A DNA stretch of 64,000 nt, taken from Cyanobacteriota bacterium (GTDB taxonomy: Bacteria; Cyanobacteriota; Vampirovibrionia; Vampirovibrionales; Vampirovibrionaceae). Location: NCBI GenBank assembly GCA_019751815.1, contig JAIEMW010000001.1:628197-692196 (forward strand), in the 5' to 3' direction. Below the pieces are notes generated by a model, which saw only the letters and a list, made by a program, of their open reading frames with translations, was not told the origin of the DNA and ran no database searches. Positions 1 through 7,478 of the stretch are shown in pieces (position 1 is the stretch's first letter; the number at the start of each line of letters is the position of its first letter). A program made the translations under genes and the position numbers.

Positions 1-796
1 AAAGACCCCTTAGCCGGTTATAAACGGTTTCATATGCCTCAATCAAATCACCTTGATCCAGGCGGAAACAGTCTTTATCTAAAATTGCCCCATTGGTTTT
101 ATCACGGAGTCGAAAATTATCTGGGCTCAGTTCATCACAAAGCAGCAGTTCTCCTGCCGTATTGAGCCCGAACTCCAGCTTAAAATCAACACAGTCAATC
201 CCCACTGCCCCAAAAATAGCAACCAACCATTCATTGGCAGCCAGAGACCATTGGGCAATGAGCTGGAGAAGAACATCTGGATCTTTAACAGAGGCGGGGA
301 AAATAGACAACGCGGGAATCATGGATCCAGAGAGTACGGGGTCTCCTGACTGGTCACTCTTATAGGTATACTCAATCACCGGTTGTTTAAAGGGCGACCC
401 TATCTCAAATCCAAAGCGTTTGCAAACACTCCCAAGCGCCTGGTTACGAACAACCACTTCCAGAGGAAACATTTGCCCGTATTGATAGATGAGCGCATTG
501 CCTTCAGGAACACTGGGGTCTGTTTCTATAAAACAGGTGGGAATCCCAACTTGAGTGAGAGCCCCCATCAGCAGGGCCGTGATTTGTGCGTTTAACCTCC
601 CTTTACCGGGGAAGATCTTGTGTTTTTCGCCGTTAAAGGCTGTGGCATCATCCTTAAAGAGCACTTGCACTCTTTTTTCTTGAACTTGCTGTTGAGCGGA
701 GGCTGTTTCGAGCAAGAAAATTTGTTTGGTTTTGCCCTCTTTCAAGATTTCTATCAAGCTTTTTGTCAGACCTTCTGTTTTTGTGGCGATGCCCAT
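1..796 (-). CDS. purC: Phosphoribosylaminoimidazole-succinocarboxamide synthase (3' end beyond window)
   Basis: SAICAR synthetase joins aspartate to CAIR with ATP in cytoplasmic purine synthesis. Reading the minus strand from the ATG at 796-794 gives 265 residues without a stop up to the window edge. The family signatures VDFKLEFG and DELSPDNFRLRD are visible, followed by LDKDCFRLDQG and EAYETVYNRL, which is the usual C-terminal stretch, so only a few codons should be missing. The N terminus EGKTKQIF matches the family's nucleotide-binding beginning and carries about 15 extra residues. An AAAGGAG ribosome site lies 8 nt before the chosen ATG. The upstream neighbour on the same strand is a GerMN lipoprotein with no evident functional link. 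Confidence 0.95.
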   Translation of the reverse strand, partial: MGIATKTEGLTKSLIEILKEGKTKQIFLLETASAQQQVQEKRVQVLFKDDATAFNGEKHKIFPGKGRLNAQITALLMGALTQVGIPTCFIETDPSVPEGNALIYQYGQMFPLEVVVRNQALGSVCKRFGFEIGSPFKQPVIEYTYKSDQSGDPVLSGSMIPALSIFPASVKDPDVLLQLIAQWSLAANEWLVAIFGAVGIDCVDFKLEFGLNTAGELLLCDELSPDNFRLRDKTNGAILDKDCFRLDQGDLIEAYETVYNRLRGL

Positions 797-923
797 GGAT
801 AGCTCCTTTTTATTCCTTATTCACCAGAAATAAGAAAGAAAGTTTGGGATTTCAGAAAAAATCCTAAAGGTTTTTAAAAACCTGCCGATAATGATATTAC
901 AAGCAAAAATCGAAAGAAAGCAT

Positions 924-958
924 CTCCTGAGCCCAAGCTGTGGCGACAGGAGTTTTTT
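924..958 (+). terminator. Terminator-like hairpin between the GerMN gene and purC
   Basis: CTCCTG (924-929) can pair with CAGGAG (947-952), followed by six T on the plus strand. Both neighbouring genes are on the minus strand, where the hairpin lacks a strong U tract. It could therefore be a weak minus-strand terminator or a block to antisense transcription. Confidence 0.3.
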
Positions 959-972
959 ATTTGGCTGTAATC

Positions 973-1650
973 TTAGCCAGGATGGTTAGAAGCGGTATTT
1001 TTAGGGGAATTAATAGGCTCAGTCACACTAAGGCCTTCTCCACCCAGTTCATGCAGTTCTTTTCCGTTGATGTCCAGAAAAACAGGGTGCTCTTTTTCAA
1101 TCGCTCTCACTGTTTGTGTCAGTTCGGCCAGCCGCTGTTGCATCGAGTTTGACCCGCCCCCGGATAAGAATTGCTCTGAAACATTGATGCGAACTGAGTC
1201 ATCATGACTGTGTTTGACGCCCAGTAGCGTCACTCCGGTAGGGATTTCGGAATAAAGACCGCGTTCTTTTTCTGCGTCAGTCGGCCCGGAAAATAAATCC
1301 TTCAGCACCGTCTGGATTCTTTCGTCATGGCTGAGGGTCTTGTTTTCTGAAACAGTGCTGGTGGAGGGTAACTCTCGAATCACCGGAGCTAAGATAACGT
1401 GAGATCCATTGCTTTGTGAGAAATAGAGTACCAGTTGCTTCTCATTCAGCCCGAGTAGTTGAGGATCTTTGACGATGACTCCGTGGACTTGATGCCCTAG
1501 GCCTGGATTACCAGAAAGTGGTTGATTCCCCGACGGATTTTTCTCCCAACAGCCTGAAAGTGTGAGTGTTGCTGCCAGAATACATAACAGAATAGGCGGT
1601 GTGCTGATGACAGCATTCCGGTTGAAATCGCCTGAGAAATAAGGTCGCAT
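973..1650 (-). CDS. GerMN-domain lipoprotein
   Basis: The 225-residue product begins with a hydrophobic signal (residues about 16-33) ending in the lipobox LTLSGC, so it is predicted to be a lipid-anchored envelope protein. The rest follows the GerMN pattern: a region for extended basal loops (RIQTVLKDLFSGPT, EIPTGVTLLGV), then VRINVSEQF, a GGGSNSMQQRLAELTQTV helix and a closing LDINGKELHELGGEGL. GerMN domains occur in spore germination proteins and in many non-sporulating bacteria, where the role is poorly defined, often in the cell envelope. No good ribosome site is seen before the ATG, and the next in-frame starts would cut into the signal peptide, so this start was kept. Confidence 0.8.
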   Translation of the reverse strand: MRPYFSGDFNRNAVISTPPILLCILAATLTLSGCWEKNPSGNQPLSGNPGLGHQVHGVIVKDPQLLGLNEKQLVLYFSQSNGSHVILAPVIRELPSTSTVSENKTLSHDERIQTVLKDLFSGPTDAEKERGLYSEIPTGVTLLGVKHSHDDSVRINVSEQFLSGGGSNSMQQRLAELTQTVRAIEKEHPVFLDINGKELHELGGEGLSVTEPINSPKNTASNHPG

Positions 1651-1727
1651 TGGGTCTCAATCTGTGGGTTTTTGGGGGAAGTATTTCTGGGGCAGCCGTA
1701 AGAACCTTAAGAAAACCTTAAAGGCAT

Positions 1728-1755
1728 CAATTACGGTTTGCCGGATGTTTTTATT
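1728..1755 (+). promoter_or_regulatory. Shared promoter-like motif, copy 1
   Basis: CAAT (1728-1731), 15 nt, then GTTTTTATT (1747-1755), with TATAGAG downstream at about 1770. It precedes the Ca-loop low-complexity gene. The same two boxes with the same spacing recur five more times in the window, always upstream of surface-type or low-complexity genes. Confidence 0.6.
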
Positions 1756-1895
1756 TTAATACAAGTAGGTATAGAGAGAAAAAATAGCGATAGAGAGAAA
1801 AACCGATGCGGTTGCCCGTCATCGGGAATAAAGTTGCTATTTCGAAGTTTTTTTACAGCCAAGAGAGAGACAAGAGGGTGTGTGCCTTGCTGAAT

Positions 1896-3299
1896 ATGAA
1901 TTTCATGAATGCCAATTGGCAAAATAGTGCCATGTATTCTGGATGGAATGCATACAATAATCAAACCATTCTTTGGGGTGGCAATCCTTGGGGTGCCCCT
2001 CAACAGTCTAATATGTATGCTAATAATCTCTTTTCCAATAATGCATTTTCGTCTAGTCCCTTTGGGAGTAGTTTTGGCAGCCCTTTTGGATATGGATTCA
2101 ATGCTTACGGCATTGACTTTAATGGCTTTAATGCGGGTCTTCCTCAAAGAGGGACTCCGCTCAATCCCCGCTTTAATCAATATCAATCACCTCTGCCTAT
2201 TGTGGATCCGCCTGCCCCTGCCCCAGTGGCACCGCCAGAAGTGGTCAATGCACCAGTACCTAGCCAAAAGGTTTATATTGTAGGCGCTTATAGCACCAGT
2301 GCTTGGGACCCGAATATCACGCTGGCAGAAAACATCAATGAGTTTTCCGGTCAGGATACCCGTGTTGGTACAGCCGGTGGACGTAAGCATATTGATCTGA
2401 GCCGTGGTGGAACTGCCTTAGATGCCAATGATGATGAGTTCCAGCGACTCCTCAGCAAGATGTCAGATCAAGATAAGAATAATTTGAAATTTGACCAAGG
2501 CCAAGCCTATATCATCAGTCAAAGTGGCCAAATTCTCGGCACTGTATCATCGGGTCAATTGGGGACCCCCGGCAAAGTTTCCTTTTGGCAAAAGGGTCCG
2601 ACTGCACCAATAAATAGCAGCTTCCGTGTTTTGGACAGCCTCGGTGTTGATGATGACGGGGCGAATACGTTACAAAGTTGGAGTTCCAATCAAGAGGGCC
2701 AAGGTGGACAAATCACTTTGAACGGCCAAACGTATGATGTGGCGTCTACCATTCTGAGAAAACATTCCCCGTTGGCCTTTGACCTTGACGGCAAAGGGAT
2801 TAAAACCACCGATGCCAAAACAAATTTTGATATAGACGGTAACGGTACTATCGATAAAATCAATGATCTCGCCAGTGGTGAAGGGATTCTCTCGATCCGT
2901 GGTGGTAAAAACGGCCGTGATTTATTTGGTGATAATACCGATCTCGACGGTGACGGCAAAGCCGATGGATTTAAAAATGGATTTGATGCACTGAAGGCAC
3001 TGGCCCGCAAAGAGCATTTAATTAACGACAAAGACGATATGGTTTTGGATAAAAATGATCTCCAACTATTGGAGAAAAAATACCAATTGGGGATGAAAAC
3101 GCAAGGCTACAATAGCCAGTCGCAATCCTTGTCCACAGTGGGTATTAGTGAAATTAATTTAGGAAAATCGGACGCCGTTTCTGTCAAAAATAATTTTGAT
3201 GGGAAAGACAATACCTTGATGCAGCAAGACGGTGCCACCTTTAAGGTAAACCAGCAAACGCGCAGCTATGCTGATGTCTGGCATCGTACCTACGAGTAG
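1896..3299 (+). CDS. Asn/Gly-rich protein with C-terminal calcium-binding-type loops
   Basis: The N-terminal ~100 residues are rich in Asn, Gly, Phe and Tyr, followed by a Pro/Ala/Val linker (PPAPAPVAPPEVV). The C-terminal third contains acidic loops such as FDLDGKGIK, FDIDGNGTID and DLDGDGKADGF inside a segment (LAFDLDGKGI...LFGDNT...NGFDALKAL) like the domain found at the ends of RTX/hemolysin-type secreted proteins. Export and calcium binding are inferred; no Sec signal peptide is visible. I chose the ATG at 1896 because the product then starts like its neighbours (short, Asn-rich); an in-frame ATG at 1806 and TTG at 1887 are alternatives. It is the first of three similar genes in a row and shares their upstream promoter motif. 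Confidence 0.75.
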   Translation: MNFMNANWQNSAMYSGWNAYNNQTILWGGNPWGAPQQSNMYANNLFSNNAFSSSPFGSSFGSPFGYGFNAYGIDFNGFNAGLPQRGTPLNPRFNQYQSPLPIVDPPAPAPVAPPEVVNAPVPSQKVYIVGAYSTSAWDPNITLAENINEFSGQDTRVGTAGGRKHIDLSRGGTALDANDDEFQRLLSKMSDQDKNNLKFDQGQAYIISQSGQILGTVSSGQLGTPGKVSFWQKGPTAPINSSFRVLDSLGVDDDGANTLQSWSSNQEGQGGQITLNGQTYDVASTILRKHSPLAFDLDGKGIKTTDAKTNFDIDGNGTIDKINDLASGEGILSIRGGKNGRDLFGDNTDLDGDGKADGFKNGFDALKALARKEHLINDKDDMVLDKNDLQLLEKKYQLGMKTQGYNSQSQSLSTVGISEINLGKSDAVSVKNNFDGKDNTLMQQDGATFKVNQQTRSYADVWHRTYE

Positions 3300-3355
3300 A
3301 CCAATCGCTGCGTGGTCGCAAATATTAAAGGATTCTTAAACCCTAATAAATAGGG

Positions 3356-3383
3356 CAATCCAGTCAAAATAAATGTTTTTATT
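3356..3383 (+). promoter_or_regulatory. Shared promoter-like motif, copy 2
   Basis: GGGCAAT (CAAT 3356-3359), 15 nt, GTTTTTATT (3375-3383), then ATATAGAG. It lies about 100 nt before the first von Willebrand D-like gene and has the same box spacing as the other copies. Confidence 0.65.
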
Positions 3384-3483
3384 TAAATATAGAGAATAGA
3401 GATTTAGAAATACCAATTTAATGTTCCCCCCAATTAAGTGAGTGTGTGAGTCTAAATAGACAAACCCAAAGTGAGGAGAGGTT

Positions 3484-4620
3484 TTGAGTATGATGCTTTC
3501 TAATTTTAATTACAACAACAATATTGGTTTTGGTTTTAACTACGGTCAGAACAGTGGCTATTTTAATTCATCTCTCAATTTCGGAGGTGGTTCTGGTGGC
3601 TACGGTTTAAGCGGATTTAACCTAAACCAGAATGTGAATTTTCAACCTTATAACAATGGCTTTAATTTATCCCAAAATATCGGATTTAATTCCTTGCCGA
3701 ATTATTCCAGTAGTTTTGGTGGTTTCGGTGGTATTGGGGGCGGCCTCAATAACTACGGCACCTTCAATAACTACGGTAATTTAAACATCAATAACTGGTT
3801 TGGTGGTTATCAACAACAACAACCACAATATATTCCTTATCCTGTGGCCCAACCATTCCCTGTGCCGGTGCCACAACCTATTTATATTCCGGGCTACCCT
3901 CCACAATTACCACAAGTCCCACCGCCACCGCCATTGCTAGATGCCCCAGTGGTGGATGCACCTCCTACCGTGGTTGCACAAACATGGGGAGACCCTCACT
4001 TCGTTGGCTTCCAAGGTGGTAACTATGATGTGATGGGAGAAGTCGGAAAAACATACAATATTCTCTCGGATCAAAAATTCCAAGTGAATGCAACATTCAA
4101 TCCATACCAAGGACAAAAGGACGCCACAATCATTTCTGATATGGGCTTCCGCGTTGCCGGCGCTAATGGAAAAGAAAACCGCGTTCAAATTAGTCTCGGT
4201 GGTAAAATCACCATTGATGGCCGCTCCCTCAATGACGGAGAAACCGTACAATTAGCGGATGGTGGTTCGGTCACACGCAAAGGCAAAACCACAACCGTAA
4301 ACAGCAAAGAGTATAAAGTGGAAGTCTCCGATGCTGGGGATCACCTTAACACCAAGTACTCTGTCAACAAAGACGGTGTGTTATCCGATGGTGTATTAGC
4401 CCACGGTTTACTTGGCCAAACTGCCGATATGGACGGTAAAGCCAACAACGGTAAACAAGGCAAAGGTGCCCAAGGTGAAGGCGCCATTGAAGGGACCTAC
4501 AAAGACTATGAAGTGAAAGGTCTCTTCGATACCAATGATAAATTTAATCGCTTCGGCACCGCCCAACAGTACAAAGTTAAATTGGGTGTTGGTGCAGGTA
4601 AAGGAGGCGGAGCCGATTAA
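3484..4620 (+). CDS. Low-complexity protein with von Willebrand D-like domain (paralog A)
   Basis: The 378-residue product has three parts. Residues 1-110 are rich in Asn, Gly, Phe and Tyr with NLSQNIGFN-type repeats; a Gln/Pro linker follows (QQQQPQYIPY, LPQVPPPPPL). From about residue 165 there is a domain opening TWGDPHF with YDVMGEVGKTYNILSD, the hallmark start of VWD-type domains, and including GLLGQTAD near the end. VWD domains are typical of extracellular matrix and adhesive proteins. Export is inferred because no classical signal peptide is visible. The TTG at 3484, 5 nt after GAGGAG, makes the protein begin MSM like its neighbour's MSI; ATG at 3490 is the alternative. Paralogous to 4806-6197. 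Confidence 0.8.
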   Translation: MSMMLSNFNYNNNIGFGFNYGQNSGYFNSSLNFGGGSGGYGLSGFNLNQNVNFQPYNNGFNLSQNIGFNSLPNYSSSFGGFGGIGGGLNNYGTFNNYGNLNINNWFGGYQQQQPQYIPYPVAQPFPVPVPQPIYIPGYPPQLPQVPPPPPLLDAPVVDAPPTVVAQTWGDPHFVGFQGGNYDVMGEVGKTYNILSDQKFQVNATFNPYQGQKDATIISDMGFRVAGANGKENRVQISLGGKITIDGRSLNDGETVQLADGGSVTRKGKTTTVNSKEYKVEVSDAGDHLNTKYSVNKDGVLSDGVLAHGLLGQTADMDGKANNGKQGKGAQGEGAIEGTYKDYEVKGLFDTNDKFNRFGTAQQYKVKLGVGAGKGGGAD

Positions 4621-4648
4621 ATTCAGCTCTCTTCTTCTCAATTCTTTT

Positions 4649-4681
4649 GGAAAGCGACTGGTGAATCATCAGTCGCTTTCC
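4649..4681 (+). terminator. Strong 12-bp hairpin after VWD-like gene A
   Basis: GGAAAGCGACTG (4649-4660) pairs perfectly with CAGTCGCTTTCC (4670-4681) around a 9-nt loop, 30 nt after the stop codon. Only a weak T-rich tail follows, so it may terminate transcription or protect the mRNA 3' end. Confidence 0.6.
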
Positions 4682-4707
4682 AATTCTTAAGACAATCTAA
4701 AGGCGGT

Positions 4708-4735
4708 CAATTACTGGGTTTTGAATGTTTTTATT
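4708..4735 (+). promoter_or_regulatory. Shared promoter-like motif, copy 3
   Basis: CAAT (4708-4711), 15 nt, GTTTTTATT (4727-4735), then GTATAGATAGAG. It lies 70 nt before the second VWD-like gene and just after the preceding gene's hairpin, implying independent transcription of each paralog. Confidence 0.65.
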
Positions 4736-4805
4736 ACTGTATAGATAGAGATTCTGATTCATATTTTATAAAAATTGCGATAGAGAGTGAGGAGAGATTT
4801 ATCTC

Positions 4806-6197
4806 ATGAGTATTTCCCCATTGAACTACAACAATAATCTCGGTTTTGGGTTTAATTACGGACAAAACCAAGGGTATTTTAATTCTTCTTTAAACGCCGG
4901 ACTGGGTGGATTTGCCCAAGGTGGTTTAGGCGGACTGAATTTAAGTCAAAATATTAATTTTCAACCGATGAGCAATGGATTTAATTTATCCCAAAACATT
5001 GGGTTTAATCCTGTCCAGTCTTATCAACAACCTAGCTATCAACAACAAAGCTATCAACAACCCAGCTTTGGTTCAGGCTTTGGATACGGGATGGGCGGCC
5101 TTGGCGGCGGGCTCAATAACTACGGCACGTTCAATAATTACGGCAATTTCAACATCAATAACTGGTTTGGTGGTTTCCAACAACAGCAACAACCCCCCCA
5201 GTATATCCCTTATGCGATGCCGCAACCCATTTATATTCCTGTGCCCTTCCCGGTACAGATGCAACAACCTATTTATATTCCTGGCTATCCCCCGCAACTA
5301 CCACAGGTAGAGCCTCCGCCTCCACCCCCACCCGATAACTGGGGTGGTGCCACGGGTGGCACCTGGGGAGATCCTCACTTTAAATCTCTCAACAACAAAA
5401 GCGCCAATCAAATTGAGACGGATTTTGATGTCACCGGCGAGGCCGGCAAAATCTACAACGTGTTGAGCGATAAAAATGTCCAGTTTAACTCCCGCTTTGT
5501 GGTCGGCGATCCGACTCAAGGGACCATTATGGGCCAAATGGGGATTAAACTAAAAGACGATAGTGGTAAAGAGAATCAAATTGAATTTGATGCCATTACC
5601 GGTAAGGCTAAATTTAACGGCAAAGAAGTTCAAGAAGGCGAAAAACTCACCCTCAAAATGAACGGGGAAGATGCCACTGTCGAGTACAAACAGGGCCCTG
5701 TTTTTGGTGGTGCCGGTAAAAACTTGAACATCCACACCAAAGAATATGATATCAACCTTCAGCAATCCATCGACGGGAATCATGGTGTTCAAAGCGTCAA
5801 GGTGAATAAAGATGGTGTGATGCAGGATTGGGTCAACCCCAACGGTATTTTGGGTCAAACCGCCGATGGGAGCGATCTGGTCCGCAAAGGGAAGGTCGGC
5901 CGGGGCGCTCAAGGTGAAGGCGCCATTGATTTCGATTACAAAAAGTACGAAGTGGAAGATCTCTTCGGCAACGGTGATAAAGATATCAACCGCTACGGGA
6001 TTGATGTCGGCTTCATCATGAAAGACGGCAAAGTCTCAAAAACTTACAACAAAGCCACCGGTCAACTGCTTACCACATTGGATAATAACGGAAAGTTGGT
6101 TTCTGTCCGACGCATTCAACAGGCTGATGGCTCAATCAAGCTGTTTTTGCCCGATGGAAAAACAGAATTGGATAAACAAGGCAATATTATTAAATAA
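4806..6197 (+). CDS. Low-complexity protein with von Willebrand D-like domain (paralog B)
   Basis: This 463-residue paralog of the preceding gene has the same order: an Asn/Gly/Phe-rich N terminus with the shared NGFNLSQNIGFN block, a SYQQPSYQQ-type repeat, FNNYGNFNINNWFGG, then a Pro-rich linker (PQYIPY, QPIYIPGYPPQLPQV, PPPPPPP). The C-terminal domain starts TGGTWGDPHF at about residue 185, continues FDVTGEAGKIYNVLSD and contains GILGQTADG. It has an additional C-terminal tail of about 60 residues with short DGK/DNGK turns resembling a repeat fold. GAGGAGAG lies 9 nt before the ATG. The role is unknown; an extracellular structural or adhesive job is inferred from the VWD-like domain and composition. 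Confidence 0.8.
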   Translation: MSISPLNYNNNLGFGFNYGQNQGYFNSSLNAGLGGFAQGGLGGLNLSQNINFQPMSNGFNLSQNIGFNPVQSYQQPSYQQQSYQQPSFGSGFGYGMGGLGGGLNNYGTFNNYGNFNINNWFGGFQQQQQPPQYIPYAMPQPIYIPVPFPVQMQQPIYIPGYPPQLPQVEPPPPPPPDNWGGATGGTWGDPHFKSLNNKSANQIETDFDVTGEAGKIYNVLSDKNVQFNSRFVVGDPTQGTIMGQMGIKLKDDSGKENQIEFDAITGKAKFNGKEVQEGEKLTLKMNGEDATVEYKQGPVFGGAGKNLNIHTKEYDINLQQSIDGNHGVQSVKVNKDGVMQDWVNPNGILGQTADGSDLVRKGKVGRGAQGEGAIDFDYKKYEVEDLFGNGDKDINRYGIDVGFIMKDGKVSKTYNKATGQLLTTLDNNGKLVSVRRIQQADGSIKLFLPDGKTELDKQGNIIK

Positions 6198-6243
6198 GCG
6201 AGATAATTTTATTTTTTAAGTGAGTTAGGAATCATTAGGACAC

Positions 6244-6278
6244 GCCGCCCCAGATTATTCTCGGGCGGCATTATTTTT
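6244..6278 (+). terminator. Rho-independent terminator after VWD-like gene B
   Basis: GCCGCCC (6244-6250) pairs with GGGCGGC (6263-6269), followed by ATTATTTTT. Its T tract overlaps the -35 box of the next promoter. Confidence 0.85.
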
Positions 6279-6306
6279 GACAATCATGACTGACTTTCGT
6301 TAAGAT
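6277..6306 (+). promoter_or_regulatory. Sigma-70-type promoter of the phenylalanine hydroxylase leader
   Basis: A perfect TTGACA (6277-6282) is separated by 18 nt from TAAGAT (6301-6306). Transcription should then start near 6313, which is the A of the leader-peptide ATG, so the leader frame could be read from a leaderless or nearly leaderless transcript. Confidence 0.6.
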
Positions 6307-6312
6307 GGTGAT

Positions 6313-6384
6313 ATGAACCAAATGACTTGTACCATCAATGTGTATTATCCCCTGCAGTATCCAACCACTGGCGGGGTCTTTTAG
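6313..6384 (+). CDS. Candidate attenuation leader peptide with Tyr codons
   Basis: A 23-codon frame begins at ATG 6313 and ends at TAG 6382-6384. It holds two adjacent Tyr codons (codons 11-12), a third Tyr at codon 16 and a Phe as its last residue (ending GGVF). Its last codons overlap the segment 6371-6378 that can pair with the 5' arm of the downstream terminator. That is the arrangement of a ribosome-stalling leader in front of an enzyme that makes tyrosine. Weak point: no clear ribosome binding site precedes the ATG, although the predicted transcription start falls at the ATG itself. Confidence 0.5.
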   Translation: MNQMTCTINVYYPLQYPTTGGVF

Positions 6385-6424
6385 TCGTTTATTCATCGCA
6401 ACCCACTGTTTTACTCGACCCCGC
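6371..6424 (+). promoter_or_regulatory. Candidate antiterminator of phhA
   Basis: GCGGGGTC (6371-6378) is complementary over 8 bp to GACCCCGC (6417-6424), which is the 5' arm of the terminator at 6417-6452. The 12-nt string GCGGGGTCTTTT occurs at 6371 and again at 6439, so the two copies compete for the same partner. Pairing with the first copy prevents terminator formation. Confidence 0.55.
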
Positions 6425-6452
6425 AGACCATTTGTCCAGCGGGGTCTTTTTT
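6417..6452 (+). terminator. Candidate attenuator terminator in the phhA leader
   Basis: GACCCCGC (6417-6424) pairs with GCGGGGTC (6439-6446), with an extra inner GAC/GTC helix, and six T follow directly (6447-6452). It lies upstream of the hydroxylase coding region and downstream of the promoter, so it can only act as a leader terminator. Confidence 0.75.
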
Positions 6453-6470
6453 CAGCCCGTTTTCTTCAAG

Positions 6471-6498
6471 CAGTTTTTACCCCCAGCATGTTTTTATT
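6471..6498 (+). promoter_or_regulatory. Imperfect seventh copy of the shared promoter-like motif, before phhA
   Basis: CAGT (6471-6474, one mismatch to CAAT), 15 nt, then a perfect GTTTTTATT (6490-6498) followed by TAGATAAG. If functional, it would drive phhA from downstream of the attenuator. Confidence 0.3.
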
Positions 6499-6530
6499 TA
6501 GATAAGAAATCAACAGAAAGTCTTTCCCAA

Positions 6531-7406
6531 ATGAATATGATTTCAACCCAGACAGTCAGCCAAGTCCCAATGAGTCAAGCGTATGAGCGCTACACTGCTG
6601 ACGATCATCAAACTTGGCAGCGTTTGTTTGCAAGGCTGATTCCGATTTGGAAGCGCTACGCGCATCCTTTATTTTTAGAAGGCTTAAATAAAACGGGCAT
6701 TTCCGATGATGTGATCCCCCGGATTGATGCCATCAGTGAGTTGCTAAAGCCCTATGGTTGGCAGGCTATTCCTGTGGACGGCTTTGTGCCACCACGGCAT
6801 TTTTTGGGCTTACAGGCACAAAAAATAATGCCCATCGCCCGTGATATTCGCCGGCCAGAACATTTAGACTACACCCCAGCGCCCGATATATGGCATGAGG
6901 CGGCCGGACATGTGCCGTTATTGGTTGACCCAATGTACGGCGCCTTTTTGCAGCGCTTTGGAGAATTGGCCTTACAAGTGCCTTTTAGTGAGGCGGATCA
7001 AATCGTCTATGAGGCGATTCGGCACCTGTCAATCCTGAAAGAACATCCAGAACAGGATATCCAAGCCATTGAGGCTGCAGAAGCCCAGCTCAATCATCTC
7101 ACCAGCACACTGACGGATGAGAGCGTTGGCCTAAAACTTTCCCGTTTATATTGGTGGACGGTGGAATACGGTTTGATTGAAACACCCGACGGGCTCAAAA
7201 TTTATGGGGCGGGGCTTTTATCCTCTCCTTTTGAATGCGCCTATGCGATGAGTGATGCGGTTGAAAAGCGTCCCTTAACCCTGGATTGCTTAGAAGTGGC
7301 CTTTGATATCACCCGCCCTCAGCCTCAACTCTTTGTGGCAGAAAGCTTTGATCAGGTTTTAGCGCTGCTGGATGAATTTGTGGCAAAAGAAAGCCTTCTG
7401 CAATAA
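6531..7406 (+). CDS. phhA: Phenylalanine 4-monooxygenase family enzyme
   Basis: This pterin- and iron-dependent aromatic amino acid hydroxylase would convert phenylalanine to tyrosine in the cytoplasm. The 291-residue length is normal for bacterial members. The iron ligands are visible as DIWHEAAGHVP (His122 and His127) and YWWTVEYGLI (Glu212), together with GWQAIPVDGFVPP and YGAGLLSSPFE, which belong to the catalytic core. An upstream in-frame ATG at 6327 would add 68 residues unlike the family and run through the leader hairpin, so I placed the start at 6531 (or ATG 6537). Its leader carries a candidate tyrosine attenuator. The neighbouring ubiD follows 72 nt downstream on the same strand. 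Confidence 0.93.
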   Translation: MNMISTQTVSQVPMSQAYERYTADDHQTWQRLFARLIPIWKRYAHPLFLEGLNKTGISDDVIPRIDAISELLKPYGWQAIPVDGFVPPRHFLGLQAQKIMPIARDIRRPEHLDYTPAPDIWHEAAGHVPLLVDPMYGAFLQRFGELALQVPFSEADQIVYEAIRHLSILKEHPEQDIQAIEAAEAQLNHLTSTLTDESVGLKLSRLYWWTVEYGLIETPDGLKIYGAGLLSSPFECAYAMSDAVEKRPLTLDCLEVAFDITRPQPQLFVAESFDQVLALLDEFVAKESLLQ

Positions 7407-7424
7407 AGACCTTTTTTTAGAATA

Positions 7425-7474
7425 GCTATGTGAAATCCACTGGTTTTTTGCCCGTGTTTTGGGTAAAACATAGC
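7425..7474 (+). other. Folded leader between phhA and ubiD
   Basis: GCTAT (7425-7429) pairs with ATAGC (7470-7474), and GTTTT..GCCC (7443-7453) with GGGTAAAAC (7461-7469), giving a composite hairpin ending 4 nt before the ubiD ATG. It could limit ubiD translation or be incidental; no T tract follows. Confidence 0.25.
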
Positions 7475-7478
7475 CACG

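Noticed and set aside
1806..1895. Longer N terminus for the first low-complexity gene
   Set aside because: The 30 extra residues are basic and Cys-containing, unlike the family; however it cannot be excluded because it also lies downstream of the promoter motif.
6313..6530. T-box or other riboswitch before phhA
   Set aside because: No T-box sequence or specifier loop was found; the leader frame with competing arms explains the structure better.
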